A stretch of 64,000 nt of DNA from Acinetobacter calcoaceticus (lineage in GTDB: Bacteria; Pseudomonadota; Gammaproteobacteria; Pseudomonadales; Moraxellaceae): positions 310,001-374,000 of the forward strand of contig NZ_JADVKT010000001.1 of assembly GCF_016508255.1 (NCBI RefSeq). Reading direction: 5' to 3'. Numbering within the stretch: position 1 is the stretch's first letter; the number at the start of each line of letters is the position of its first letter. Both the position numbers and the translations under genes were made by a program. Under the pieces are notes generated by a model, which searched no databases, had not been told where the DNA came from, and was given only the letters and a program-made list of their open reading frames with translations. This document shows, piece after piece, positions 47,440 to 56,180 of this stretch.

Positions 47440-47744
47440 CACCTGAATTGCAACTCCATATTTAATGACTTATTTTCGCAACTTTGTTGACGAGCAAAAC
47501 TCTTCGTATTGCTATTTTAATTTTTTCTTTTTCAAAGAAGGATATTTTATTGTTCTTTATAAAAATGCCCCTACGCGCATCCTTACATTTTTATAAATTT
47601 GAGTCAAAATCGAACATATTTTATTAAATACATACAATTCTGTCTATTTTCTTATATCAATCTCACCTCTAGTGACTAGTTTAATAACCCGTCTATACAT
47701 TAAAATAAAAAGCTTAATACTTCAGCAAATTACACTAACCTATT
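47440..47744. other. AT-rich spacer upstream of TetR gene
   Basis: About 300 bases with no recognisable gene. It presumably includes the promoter of the TetR gene at 47745. No palindrome as clear as those at 26453 or 57703 was seen. Confidence 0.35.
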
Positions 47745-48326
47745 ATGAATGCAGAAATAAAATTTAAAAAACAATCAAAACGAGAAATTATACTGAACAC
47801 TGCAACCCAGCTCTTTATTCAGGAAAGTTATATCGGTGTTGGTATAGACCGTATTATTGCGGAATCTCATGTAGCCAAAATGACTTTTTATAAGAATTTC
47901 CCATCTAAAGAAGAACTAGTATTCGCTTGCTTAAAGGAATTAAAACTCGATATTCAGCTTGCTGTAGAAGAGCATATCTCGGAAGGACGAACTCCTTTAG
48001 AGAAACTAAAACAACTCTATATGTGGCATATCGACTGGGTGAATCAAAATGGTGCCAGAGGATGCCCATTTCATAAAGCACGCATGGATGTAGGAGACTT
48101 ATATCCATCCATTCAAGTCGTACTAAATGAATACCGAGATTGGTTATTCGACACGACAAGTTCGATTGTGAACCAATTAGAACTAAAGGACCCTATAGCT
48201 CTAACCCATCTATTTCTCTCACTTCTGGATGGAATAATCAATAGTTCTGTCTGTGAAACAGGCCCGATCCGACCTCAGAAAACGTGGAACTATATCAATA
48301 CATTAATTGAGCTAGAGACTAGCTAA
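47745..48326 (+). CDS. TetR/AcrR family regulator
   Basis: The 193-aa protein has an N-terminal helix-turn-helix (REIILNTATQLFIQESYIGV, then IIAESHVAKMTFYKNFPSKE). Its C-terminal domain contains GARGCPFHKARMDV, a motif seen in a subgroup of TetR proteins near short-chain dehydrogenase or LysE genes. Its targets are unknown. A small membrane-protein gene follows after 150 bases. Confidence 0.88.
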   Translation: MNAEIKFKKQSKREIILNTATQLFIQESYIGVGIDRIIAESHVAKMTFYKNFPSKEELVFACLKELKLDIQLAVEEHISEGRTPLEKLKQLYMWHIDWVNQNGARGCPFHKARMDVGDLYPSIQVVLNEYRDWLFDTTSSIVNQLELKDPIALTHLFLSLLDGIINSSVCETGPIRPQKTWNYINTLIELETS

Positions 48327-48475
48327 ATGTAAATCAAACGCTATATTTCTAAAAAATAAATTTACGTTCATGATGGATGGTTTCAGATTAAAATGAGACT
48401 GTCATCATTTATTACAATAACATGCATATATTTAAAGGACGGTAAAAAATACATTAACTTTAAGAGTAATACTTT

Positions 48476-48805
48476 ATGAAAACAAATAAGAACTTACTAA
48501 ATTCATCCGTCAAGCAACGTACCCCCATTGGGCTTATTATCTGTTATCTCATATTGGGTTTACCAGCCAGCTTGGCCATTGGTAGCTTAATTGCCCAACT
48601 TCTGACAATTAACATATCCTTTTTTGAAGGAAGAAGCGGTTATATTTGGATATGGTTATTTATAATTGTATCCCCATTCATCTATTTCGCTTGTTTGATT
48701 ACTCTATCTATTCTTTTAAAAAAATATGCTAAGGCTCTCCCTACTTTTGTGGCCATATTTGGAATACTAAGTGTCTTTGGCTTAACTTTTTTAGTATCCA
48801 TATAA
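48476..48805 (+). CDS. Small hypothetical membrane protein
   Basis: The 109-aa protein has three predicted transmembrane helices (about 19-45, 56-82, 87-108), a basic N-terminus and no recognised domain. The ribosome site is weak. It follows a TetR gene in the same direction and may be its target. I do not recognise a family. Confidence 0.6.
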   Translation: MKTNKNLLNSSVKQRTPIGLIICYLILGLPASLAIGSLIAQLLTINISFFEGRSGYIWIWLFIIVSPFIYFACLITLSILLKKYAKALPTFVAIFGILSVFGLTFLVSI

Positions 48806-49022
48806 AAATACATAATTATTTTGGCTTTTAAATCTCTTTGTTCTGACAACCAAATAGTTTTTGGTTAGATGAATCTAATAGTAGTTCTACTTTATTCATC
48901 ATAACTTACCAACTTTTTCTGAGCATTGTATTGTAAAGCCCAAAAGAGTACTCAATTACCTTTATCCTTAAAACAAGCATGATTATAGGTATTCTATATT
49001 TCTATTATTTAATTCATTGAGC

Positions 49023-49577
49023 TTAACCCTTTGGCTTAAAAAAATATTCTAAAACCACATCTCTATCCTCCAAGCTGTTTGTACTTAAAAACTCGAACAT
49101 TAAGCCATCAATTAAGTTTAAAACGATGTCGGCATCTGGTTTTAATGCATGGGTTTCTAGGCTAAAAATGAGTTCAAAAATCTCCCGAGTCAGCCATTTT
49201 CTATACTCAATCGCCATACGGTAAGCTAGTGGATAAACTGCTTTAGTTTCAAAAAAGGCTTTAAGTAAAAGGTAATACTGGCTATTAAAATTAACATGTA
49301 AAACAATAATCTCTTTGAGTTTATCACTTGAGGTTCGATAACGATTTGAATAAATAATGGCAAGCACTTCTTCTTTGAGTCGGCTTTTTTGAAAGGTCAC
49401 ACACGTTTCAATGAAGCGTTCTTTAGAGTGAAAGTAGTTATAAAAAGTAGCCTTAGGAATTTTGGATTTTTTAACAATGAGGTCCACACCCGTATTGTGG
49501 AACCCATAGATATTGAATAGATCTATGGCGGTATGGATAACCTGTAATTTTTTGGAAGAGATTTCTAAATGTGGCAT
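49023..49577 (-). CDS. TetR/AcrR family regulator
   Basis: The 184-aa protein begins MPHLEISSKKLQVIHTAIDL, with a helix-turn-helix (TGVDLIVKKSKIPKATFYNYFHSKERF) and a helical ligand domain. The open frame runs upstream to 49682, but those 35 residues are unlike a TetR N-terminus and ATG 49577 has a GGA ribosome site. Its target is unknown. Two C4-like RNA copies lie upstream. Confidence 0.87.
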   Translation of the reverse strand: MPHLEISSKKLQVIHTAIDLFNIYGFHNTGVDLIVKKSKIPKATFYNYFHSKERFIETCVTFQKSRLKEEVLAIIYSNRYRTSSDKLKEIIVLHVNFNSQYYLLLKAFFETKAVYPLAYRMAIEYRKWLTREIFELIFSLETHALKPDADIVLNLIDGLMFEFLSTNSLEDRDVVLEYFFKPKG

Positions 49578-49844
49578 AGTTATTCCGTTATAAATTCTTG
49601 TTGTTTCTAAATGAGATAAAAAACTGTGCCCTTTCTGGGAGAAAAAAAGGCACAGCAAAGCCGTAAAGACTGTGCTTGGCACATCTCAAGTTTTATTGTT
49701 GATGCAAGTTTTTTGAGCCGTAATGACTTAAAGCCTGAAAACCCTAAAGGTTATCAAGCTGCTTTAAATTTTTAAGTTGTGTCGTTATAGCTTTTGGCAT
49801 CGAGAGCCAAGAAATTAAGAATGTGCAAAGCCAACTCCTTTTTA
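49578..49844. other. Spacer upstream of TetR gene and first C4-like RNA
   Basis: No gene is seen. A hairpin CTGTGCC/GGCACAG (49624-49630/49649-49655) lies within the TetR 5' flank. Confidence 0.35.
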
Positions 49845-49873
49845 TTGGGAGTTCTGCCAGACATTTATAGAAT
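49845..49873 (+). promoter_or_regulatory. Promoter of C4-like RNA copy 1
   Basis: TTGGGA (49845-49850) and TAGAAT (49868-49873) lie 17 bases apart and end one base before the conserved ATGG of the RNA element. Confidence 0.5.
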
Positions 49874-49874
49874 T

Positions 49875-49955
49875 ATGGTGGCAGAACGAAAGGGGTTCGC
49901 AGACTGGCTTCAAGAGACCCAGCACACCCGAAGGTGTCCCCCTCCGTTCCACCAT
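49875..49955 (+). ncRNA. C4-like antisense RNA, copy 1
   Basis: The outer stem ATGGTGG/CCACCAT (49875-49881/49949-49955) continues into GAACGAAAGGGG against CCCCTCCGTTC. Inside are two small hairpins, CTGG/CCAG (from 49904) and ACACC/GGTGT (49924-49937). This layout resembles the C4 antisense RNA of phages P1/P7. A multi-copy C4-like RNA group has been described in A. baumannii transcriptomes. The reading frame over it (49794-50060) is not a gene. Confidence 0.6.
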
Positions 49956-50155
49956 AGAGGGGGCGCGAGGGTGTACACACTAAAAGAAGAATCTTTTAAT
50001 GCTCTTGAAGTTCGGTCTGCGACGACCGACTGGCAATGTAGGCCAGCAGGCAAAGGATAATCGGCAAGGTTTAGAGTGTCAATGTGATATTGGCTAGAAA
50101 TTGGTTAAATAATTATTGTTTTTCATTTAATTAGATAGTTAAGCTAAATGTTAAT

Positions 50156-50184
50156 TTAACTTAAATTTAACGATACCATTAAAT
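50156..50184 (+). promoter_or_regulatory. Promoter of C4-like RNA copy 2
   Basis: TTAACT and TTAAAT are spaced 17 bases, with the -10 one base before ATGG, exactly as in copy 1. The boxes are weak matches to consensus. Confidence 0.35.
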
Positions 50185-50185
50185 G

Positions 50186-50264
50186 ATGGCGGCAAAACGA
50201 AAGAAGGTTGACAGACTGGTTAGACCCCAGCACACCCTAAAGTGTCCTTCTTTCGCTCTACCAT
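50186..50264 (+). ncRNA. C4-like antisense RNA, copy 2
   Basis: This is a diverged second copy, 230 bases after the first. The outer stem runs from ATGGCGGC with ACGAAAGAAGG (50186 on) to CCTTCTTTCG and CTACCAT (to 50264). The inner CTGG/CCAG hairpin is kept and ACAC/GTGT is shortened. Several changes between copies preserve pairing (AAAGGGG/CCCCTCC in one, AAAGAAGG/CCTTCTTT in the other), which supports a conserved RNA structure. Confidence 0.55.
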
Positions 50265-50446
50265 AAAAAGAAAAGAGAATAATGTGTATAGTTTGGAAGA
50301 TCAATCTAGTTTTGAATAGAAATTAGCTCATTAATTAGTATTAAAATTCAATTAGATATTAATTCTAAACAATCTCTAAAAGTAATCTAAAACAAACTGA
50401 ATAGTTAAAATCAGAATACCTTTTATAAGCAAAATATCGTTGAAAA

Positions 50447-50475
50447 TAAAAAAGCCAATTCTTTCGAATTAGCTT
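50447..50475 (-). terminator. Terminator on the minus strand
   Basis: AAGCCAATTC/GAATTAGCTT (50452-50461/50466-50475) has one mismatch and a TTTC loop. The T-run on the minus strand comes from the A-run at 50447-50453. Confidence 0.65.
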
Positions 50476-50477
50476 AA

Positions 50478-50540
50478 TTACAACAGACCAGCTTTACTTA
50501 AAAATTGCTTTTTGATTTTATTGTTCGCAACAATCTTCAT
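50478..50540 (-). CDS. Possible tiny gene (20 aa) or gene 3' remnant
   Basis: The frame reads MKIVANNKIKKQFLSKAGLL and stops just before a terminator. It could be a small basic peptide or the last codons of a deleted gene. A weak purine-rich stretch precedes the ATG. Confidence 0.25.
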   Translation of the reverse strand: MKIVANNKIKKQFLSKAGLL

Positions 50541-50696
50541 CTTTTCTTGTTATGGGCTTAACTTAACTTTTCATTATGACAGTTCGGTTAAAAAACATTC
50601 CACATCTATATAAAAATAAACTTGATACAAAAAATAGAGGTTTTAGCCAACTTGGTCACAATTTAAGTGAATTAGATATTTTAATTTGTATTTACT

Positions 50697-51215
50697 TTAA
50701 AAATTTCTTTTTATGATTTCTATTTCTTCAGCAGCAATATTAGTTAACTGTATTGATGATAGTTCCTTATTAGAGTTAAAACCAAAATATAATTCATCAT
50801 TTTTAAAGTAATAGTTTGATTTTTCAATATTTAAAAAATTTAATGCTAAGTAATCTAAACCTACAGTTAATTGTAGTTCATAATTAAAATTGTCTTTAAA
50901 TAAGCTTGAATGATCCTCAGATATTGTATTCCAACCTGAGACATCAAATTTAGGTAAGAAATTTTCCATAGGAAATGGAATTTCATACTTACTGTTATTT
51001 TTCAGAATGTTACTATAATTTATTGATACAAGAGTAATATTAATTACTTCGCCAGTGTTACTTAAACCTAATTCAAATAAACAAGTTTTTCCATTTCCAC
51101 ACCGCCAGTATATATCAGCTAGTCTATTTTCAGAGAACTCAATAGAAAAAGGAATGTATGAGTCTATGCTAGTCAACATATGTTTAGGCTGTTGCTTATC
51201 AGACATAACTAACAT
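50697..51215 (-). CDS. Hypothetical AT-rich gene
   Basis: The 172-aa soluble protein has no signal peptide. It is rich in Asn, Ser and Phe, with alternating strands (YIPFSIEFSENRLADIYWRC, later NYELQLTVGLDYLALNFLN). The ATG has an AAGGA ribosome site at the right distance. Its base composition is more AT-rich than nearby core genes, which suggests transfer. It sits between C4-like RNA copies and the csu operon. I do not recognise the family; immunity proteins have similar size and composition, but there is no positive evidence for that. Confidence 0.65.
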   Translation of the reverse strand: MLVMSDKQQPKHMLTSIDSYIPFSIEFSENRLADIYWRCGNGKTCLFELGLSNTGEVINITLVSINYSNILKNNSKYEIPFPMENFLPKFDVSGWNTISEDHSSLFKDNFNYELQLTVGLDYLALNFLNIEKSNYYFKNDELYFGFNSNKELSSIQLTNIAAEEIEIIKRNF

Positions 51216-51279
51216 ACTGTGTCCTTATTGATTTAAAGTTAAATCCTAAATTAATTATTTGATTGTAAACTATTTTCCA

Positions 51280-51312
51280 AGATAAAAAGCCCATGAACTG
51301 AGCTTTTATCTT
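51280..51312 (-). terminator. Terminator of the csu operon
   Basis: GATAAAA/TTTTATC with inner GC/GC pairs (51281-51290/51302-51310) lies 18 bases after the csuE stop. The minus-strand T-run is partly within the stem. Confidence 0.5.
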
Positions 51313-51328
51313 TCACATAACACAACTT

Positions 51329-52348
51329 TTAAAACTCGACTTGTACCGTGACTGTGTCTTGGTACGTTCCCGCTGGTGTGGTGTCTGCATTTTCATCGAC
51401 AATTTTTGTGGTGAACACATAACTCTGCTGCGTTACCCCATTATGTACACCGGGGTTAATGGTCGCATTTAAACTCGACCAACGTTCGTTACCACTTCCC
51501 CATCGGTCATTCGAGGAGTTTTTAAAAATATCGTATTTTAAAAATGTATTTCCCGTTTGTGACTTCATGGCACGTTGGTTGCCATTTTGTGGGGAAAGTC
51601 CATCATTTAAACTCACATAATACGGTGTATTTACAGAGCAACGTATTCCCATAGACGACTGAACAGGCTCAAGCTTAGAAGCAAAAGCAGCCGTACCAAA
51701 GTTTACGTCTTGAGTTAAAATTCGACAGTCTGGAAGTACGGTAATTGAGAGTGAACCAAGCGAGTCCACTCCACTTCCCCAGTTAAAACCAATTCCCAAT
51801 ACTCCCCGTTTAAACCCAGGACTTTCAAAGAACACCCCGATTCCCACAATCGCAACCGCGGGTACGGAATAAAACCATTTTACTTGTAATGGTACATCGG
51901 CCTGATACACACCCGGTGAGACGCTTTGCCCAGCCGGAAGACGTATATAGAAAGGTAAATTACCATCTGGCCCACTAAAAAGATTGACCAGTGTAAAGCT
52001 ACTCAAGTCTTTTTCTTGGCCTAAGCTAATAATTTCATTATTACTGTCTAAAATAACAGCATTGAGTTTTTCTCCGGTTTGAGCATTGGTAAACGTATTC
52101 GACATTTGCTCAACCCGATATTTTAAATAAGTCATGTTCGCTAAAGCCAAACTAAAACCCGTACACGACAAACCCGAATTAAACTGTGAAGAGTTTTCAC
52201 CGTTTTCCATTAAATAAATAGATGGAACCGAAATGGAAGATGAGCCAGAAGCATTTACGCTACATGCAGCATGAGCCAAATTTCCAGCCAGCATCAATCC
52301 AGAAAACATACATAAATGGCTGAGTAATTTTTTTGTTTTTATATTCAT
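51329..52348 (-). CDS. csuE: Csu pilus tip adhesin
   Basis: This is the tip subunit of the archaic Csu pili that start biofilm on abiotic, hydrophobic surfaces. The 339-aa protein has a Sec signal (cleavage after AHA, about 27) and two spore-coat-U-type domains. The N-terminal adhesin domain contains hydrophobic segments such as KWFYSVPAVAIVGIGVFF; the C-terminal pilin domain ends in TVQVEF. The length equals that of CsuE. It overlaps the usher gene by four bases. Confidence 0.95.
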   Translation of the reverse strand: MNIKTKKLLSHLCMFSGLMLAGNLAHAACSVNASGSSSISVPSIYLMENGENSSQFNSGLSCTGFSLALANMTYLKYRVEQMSNTFTNAQTGEKLNAVILDSNNEIISLGQEKDLSSFTLVNLFSGPDGNLPFYIRLPAGQSVSPGVYQADVPLQVKWFYSVPAVAIVGIGVFFESPGFKRGVLGIGFNWGSGVDSLGSLSITVLPDCRILTQDVNFGTAAFASKLEPVQSSMGIRCSVNTPYYVSLNDGLSPQNGNQRAMKSQTGNTFLKYDIFKNSSNDRWGSGNERWSSLNATINPGVHNGVTQQSYVFTTKIVDENADTTPAGTYQDTVTVQVEF

Positions 52349-54834
52349 GGTAAAGATACCTCATGACACGTAACAGGCTTAACCACCACAATCTGTTGCT
52401 TGGCTTGTTCTACATCTACAGAAAAATCTGCCTTACACACACTCTGATCAGAACGTTGAACAGTCACGGTATTGTTTGGTTTTAAGTTTTCTAAATAGGC
52501 AATGCCATCCATTCCCACATAAGACGACTCTTGGTCAGCTCTATGCACCACTGAACCGACAGGCATAGGTTTGCCGTCTGCTTGAGTCAAATAAACGTTG
52601 GCAGCAATAGACTGATGAACTGGGAACTTAATCACAACGCCCGAACCGCGTTTAGCAGCAATACGTTGTTCAACTTGCGTGATGGTAAAGTTTGAAGGTA
52701 AATCGATTGGGTCGACGCTGTATTTACCCGAATAATAAGGCGTCACCGACGGCACAAAAATATGGCCTTTTTTATTACTACGGCCAATTAAACTGTTTTC
52801 GTATCTGACCAAAACATCAGGTACTTGATTGGTATCGACCAATGCAAAAGAATCACCTAAACGGTTTGAAGCAAATACTTCGCCTGCCATATAAATGAGG
52901 GAACCAGATAACCCAAACCAGTAGTTGTAGTCATGATTTCCAGACAGACCAAAGTCGGTATTAATATAACCGTTGCGGTAGTTAACTCGTGCCTGATTTA
53001 AATCTTCACTATTTTCGTTATAACGTCTGGTTAAATCGACACCGAAACCGCCTTCGGATGGTACAGAACGGTTGAAGTTAACGTAGCCCGTATCGCCCTG
53101 TTTATTAAATGCATAACCCGAGTTTACAGTAGCGTTTCGCTGGAACAGTGGGATCGAAAGCTGAAGTGCAGCGCTCCATTCTTTTTCAATAAAATCACGG
53201 TTTGCACTGAGTGAAACGGTTACGCCATTCATATAAGTCGGTAAAACTGGCGCCCATGACAAGTTCAAGAAACGGTTTTTAAAATCATTTGCCTTAGTAT
53301 CGATATAACCGACACCAAAGGTTCCTGAGTTTTTGGTCGCAAAGTAAGTATTGGCGGTTAAGCTTTCATTACTATTGACCGAAATTAAATTGCTATATTG
53401 CAGCCGTGAAAGGTCGGTGTATTCATCATCGCGCTGGTTATGGTTAATGCTAAAACCAAACCGATTGCGGTTATAGCTGTATCCAACGGTATATTGCTTA
53501 CCCTGTAAGTCTTTCGTCCGATCATCAAACATAGACTTATCAGCTTTACTTTGGGTAAAAGAGGCACTGAGTACCCCTAAGTTTGCAAGCTTGAGTACAG
53601 ACCCTGCACCGAATAACTGTAGGTCTGAAGAAAGCTCGGTACGCCCTTCTATAGTTAACCAGTCATTTACCCCATATCGGGCATCGGCGGCACTTGCAAA
53701 CTTTCCATAAGAAAAATTTTTCAGTCCGTAGTCTTCACGAATTTTCCCTAAAGACAATGAGTAGTCAAATAGTCCGGGCTTTAGCAAAGTATTGGAAATA
53801 TAAAACGGTACGGCAGTCGTAACCTGTCGCCCGACCGCATCGGTCGTAACCACAACGGCTTCCCCTTTACCATTAATAAAGGGAACATTGTTTAATATGA
53901 ATGGGCCAGACTGGACTTCAGTTGAGCTAGTCTTTTGCCCATTAATAATTAAATCGACTGTGCTTGGCAAAGCGGCTTGTCCAATAAACTGCGGCAAGGG
54001 ATAGGTAATTAAATCTGGTCGGGTTGAATAGTTTCTCTGTACCTGAAAACCACCCAGACGAACAGAACTTCCCCAAGTCGTTTTACTACCGGTAATAATG
54101 TCACCCAATAGAAAAGATGTAGCGCTCTTTTGACTATCAAACTGCCAAGAAGTGTCATAACGACGGTAGCCATCATTGTCTAAAGACTCGGCATTACCTT
54201 CGTTTTTATATTGGTTTTTGACATAGACACCAGAGTTTTTAATGACCCCTAACGGAGAGAAAAAACGCTGCTCTGTAAATAAACTACTGGTTGAACCACC
54301 CTGATGCGGTCTATAAGTATAAAAATCATAGTTGTTGAGCAGCCCTATACCAGACTGAGCAACGACAGGCTTATACCATGAGTCTTTACCCAAAACTTGA
54401 GTCGGCATCCAAGCAGGTGGAAAGTTAAGCTTAAAATATTGGTTTGATGATTGATATTCATAGCTTACATCTTTCAATTTATCTAAAGATATCCAATCAC
54501 TCGCATCGCCACTTAACCCCAAAGTTAAGACATCTTGATTGGTTAAAGTGGTCTCGTTGTTTGCTAGTAATTCTTGAGGAATTTGAATTTCTAACTCATC
54601 AATCAGCTTATTTTTTTGTATAAAGTACTCATCATTTTTAACAATAACAGGTACAACTTGCTGAACTGAATATTGGTTTACAACCAAGTCTAGGTACAGC
54701 TTAAACAATTGATTAATTTCGTTAATATCTTTTGGTGGTGGAGGCAAATCGCCAGCAAGAGTAATATTTAAGCACCCACCCGACAACAAAATCAGCAAAA
54801 TACTTTTGCATAAATTATTATGCCGAAGGATCAT
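52345..54834 (-). CDS. csuD: Csu pilus outer-membrane usher
   Basis: The 829-aa fimbrial usher has a signal peptide and an N-terminal chaperone-binding domain. A large beta barrel with a plug follows (GPFILNNVPFINGKGEAVVVTTDAVGRQ), then C-terminal domains including SVVHRADQESSYVGMDGIAYL. It accepts chaperone-subunit complexes and builds the pilus through the outer membrane. It overlaps csuC by four bases and csuE by four bases, so the operon is tightly coupled. Confidence 0.95.
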   Translation of the reverse strand: MILRHNNLCKSILLILLSGGCLNITLAGDLPPPPKDINEINQLFKLYLDLVVNQYSVQQVVPVIVKNDEYFIQKNKLIDELEIQIPQELLANNETTLTNQDVLTLGLSGDASDWISLDKLKDVSYEYQSSNQYFKLNFPPAWMPTQVLGKDSWYKPVVAQSGIGLLNNYDFYTYRPHQGGSTSSLFTEQRFFSPLGVIKNSGVYVKNQYKNEGNAESLDNDGYRRYDTSWQFDSQKSATSFLLGDIITGSKTTWGSSVRLGGFQVQRNYSTRPDLITYPLPQFIGQAALPSTVDLIINGQKTSSTEVQSGPFILNNVPFINGKGEAVVVTTDAVGRQVTTAVPFYISNTLLKPGLFDYSLSLGKIREDYGLKNFSYGKFASAADARYGVNDWLTIEGRTELSSDLQLFGAGSVLKLANLGVLSASFTQSKADKSMFDDRTKDLQGKQYTVGYSYNRNRFGFSINHNQRDDEYTDLSRLQYSNLISVNSNESLTANTYFATKNSGTFGVGYIDTKANDFKNRFLNLSWAPVLPTYMNGVTVSLSANRDFIEKEWSAALQLSIPLFQRNATVNSGYAFNKQGDTGYVNFNRSVPSEGGFGVDLTRRYNENSEDLNQARVNYRNGYINTDFGLSGNHDYNYWFGLSGSLIYMAGEVFASNRLGDSFALVDTNQVPDVLVRYENSLIGRSNKKGHIFVPSVTPYYSGKYSVDPIDLPSNFTITQVEQRIAAKRGSGVVIKFPVHQSIAANVYLTQADGKPMPVGSVVHRADQESSYVGMDGIAYLENLKPNNTVTVQRSDQSVCKADFSVDVEQAKQQIVVVKPVTCHEVSLP

Positions 54835-55652
54835 GTTGGATCCTCCATTTTGGTGATTTCGATCAACTCTTGTTTTATGCCTGAGCTATCAACACCATAA
54901 ATTTTAGAAGTTTTTAACAACTCATTTGCAATCGATTTATCAAGGGCAAACTTCATAGTGCTATTCGATAAAACATAGCCAAAAGCAGCTTTCCCTAAAG
55001 AAATATCATTGCCAGTTTTTGAAGTTTTAAGTGCAGAAAGACGAGCAAATTTTTGCCCATTATTTTTCAAATATAACTCAGGCTGACCTTGTTCATTGTT
55101 GCGAATTGACCACTGTAAAACTGGTTTGGCTAAAGGATTTTTTGCATTCGCTTTTTGGCTTTCTTCAGTTAAACCACTGCCAATCCCTTTTCCATAGGCA
55201 AACAATGGAATTGAGTAACGCATTTGGAAACTCACTTTAGAAGCATCTTGCTCGTTTCCATCAGAAAGGCGAATTGGTAACTCATCTACAATCAAGCGAT
55301 ATGATTGTTCTTTGCCATCTGGCAAATTGGTACTTTTGGTTAGACGAAGCATGTGCTTCTCGCCTGCTTTAATTTTGGCTACAGGTGGGCTTGGTATAAT
55401 TTCTGGTTGTTCACTATAGTTATCTTTTAAGCCATCTTGATTCCATTTAAACACCCGAATTTGTACCATCGCATCGGTCTTGCCCGTATTTTGCAGCCAA
55501 ACCGCCGTTGCCTTTTCATTGGCTTCAATTTTCGGATAAATCGGCCAAATCAAAAAAGTTGCTTGCGCCATCACAGGTGTAACAAGTGATAATGTACTTG
55601 CAAATAAAAAAGATTTTAAAATGCCATTTTTAATAAATGCAGAATTTTTCAT
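54831..55652 (-). CDS. csuC: Csu pilus periplasmic chaperone
   Basis: This archaic-type (FGS/sigma clade) chaperone holds pilin subunits by donor-strand complementation. It has 273 aa from ATG 55652, which has a GGTGAT ribosome site; an ATG at 55664 (277 aa) is an alternative often used. The signal peptide ends near AQA. The PapD-like fold is shown by FLIWPIYPKIEANEKATAVWLQNTG and the IKAGEKHMLRL segment. Confidence 0.94.
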   Translation of the reverse strand: MKNSAFIKNGILKSFLFASTLSLVTPVMAQATFLIWPIYPKIEANEKATAVWLQNTGKTDAMVQIRVFKWNQDGLKDNYSEQPEIIPSPPVAKIKAGEKHMLRLTKSTNLPDGKEQSYRLIVDELPIRLSDGNEQDASKVSFQMRYSIPLFAYGKGIGSGLTEESQKANAKNPLAKPVLQWSIRNNEQGQPELYLKNNGQKFARLSALKTSKTGNDISLGKAAFGYVLSNSTMKFALDKSIANELLKTSKIYGVDSSGIKQELIEITKMEDPT

Positions 55653-55657
55653 ACAAA

Positions 55658-56176
55658 TCACCATGTAATCATTATTGAAACAGTATCTTTATAAATTCCG
55701 GCCGTATGTGGTTCATTATTATTTTCTAAATCAACGACACCATATATTTCAAAATTTGCCAGACGGTTTTCAGGAGTAGTTGCAGGCAATAAATATTTAT
55801 TACCTACAACATATTCAGTAGATAAACTGCTAGAGTTATATAGTCTGTAAGTTAAATAATCCGAAGATGAGCCATTTTTCATACGTCTTATATTGTTTTG
55901 TGAATTTTCACCGCTATCTATAGAAATACTCACGGGTAAACTTTCCGTACAACGGATATTCCAAGAACCTTTACTATTTATAACATTGGCAATTACTTTA
56001 TCTTTTGATAAAGCCGAGTATTGACCAAAATCCATTTTTTGTTCGATATTATCTATTGAGCAACCATTTTCAATTTTAGCCTGAACTTTAAAACTCGAAT
56101 TTAATTGAGGGTCTGCTGCATATATAAATTGACTAACAGATAGCAATAATATTGCTTTAAAATAAAAATATTTCAT
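55658..56176 (-). CDS. csuB: Csu pilus minor subunit
   Basis: The 172-aa secreted pilin has a signal peptide ending near IYA and a spore-coat-U domain with two cysteines (NGCSID, IRCTES). ATG 56176 gives the known CsuB length; the longer frame would start at a TTG at 56191. It is more diverged and AT-rich than csuA/B. It is coupled to csuA and csuC by overlap or a few bases. Confidence 0.92.
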   Translation of the reverse strand: MKYFYFKAILLLSVSQFIYAADPQLNSSFKVQAKIENGCSIDNIEQKMDFGQYSALSKDKVIANVINSKGSWNIRCTESLPVSISIDSGENSQNNIRRMKNGSSSDYLTYRLYNSSSLSTEYVVGNKYLLPATTPENRLANFEIYGVVDLENNNEPHTAGIYKDTVSIMITW

Positions 56177-56180
56177 TTCC

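Noticed and set aside
49794..50060. An 88-codon plus-strand frame
   Set aside because: It lies across the C4-like RNA copy. It has no ribosome site, and its sequence follows the RNA stems rather than a protein fold.
50576..50716. A 46-codon plus-strand frame (MTVRLKNIPHLYKNKL...)
   Set aside because: It has no ribosome site, overlaps the end of the gene at 50697, and could not be tied to a family. It might be a remnant but is too weak to list.
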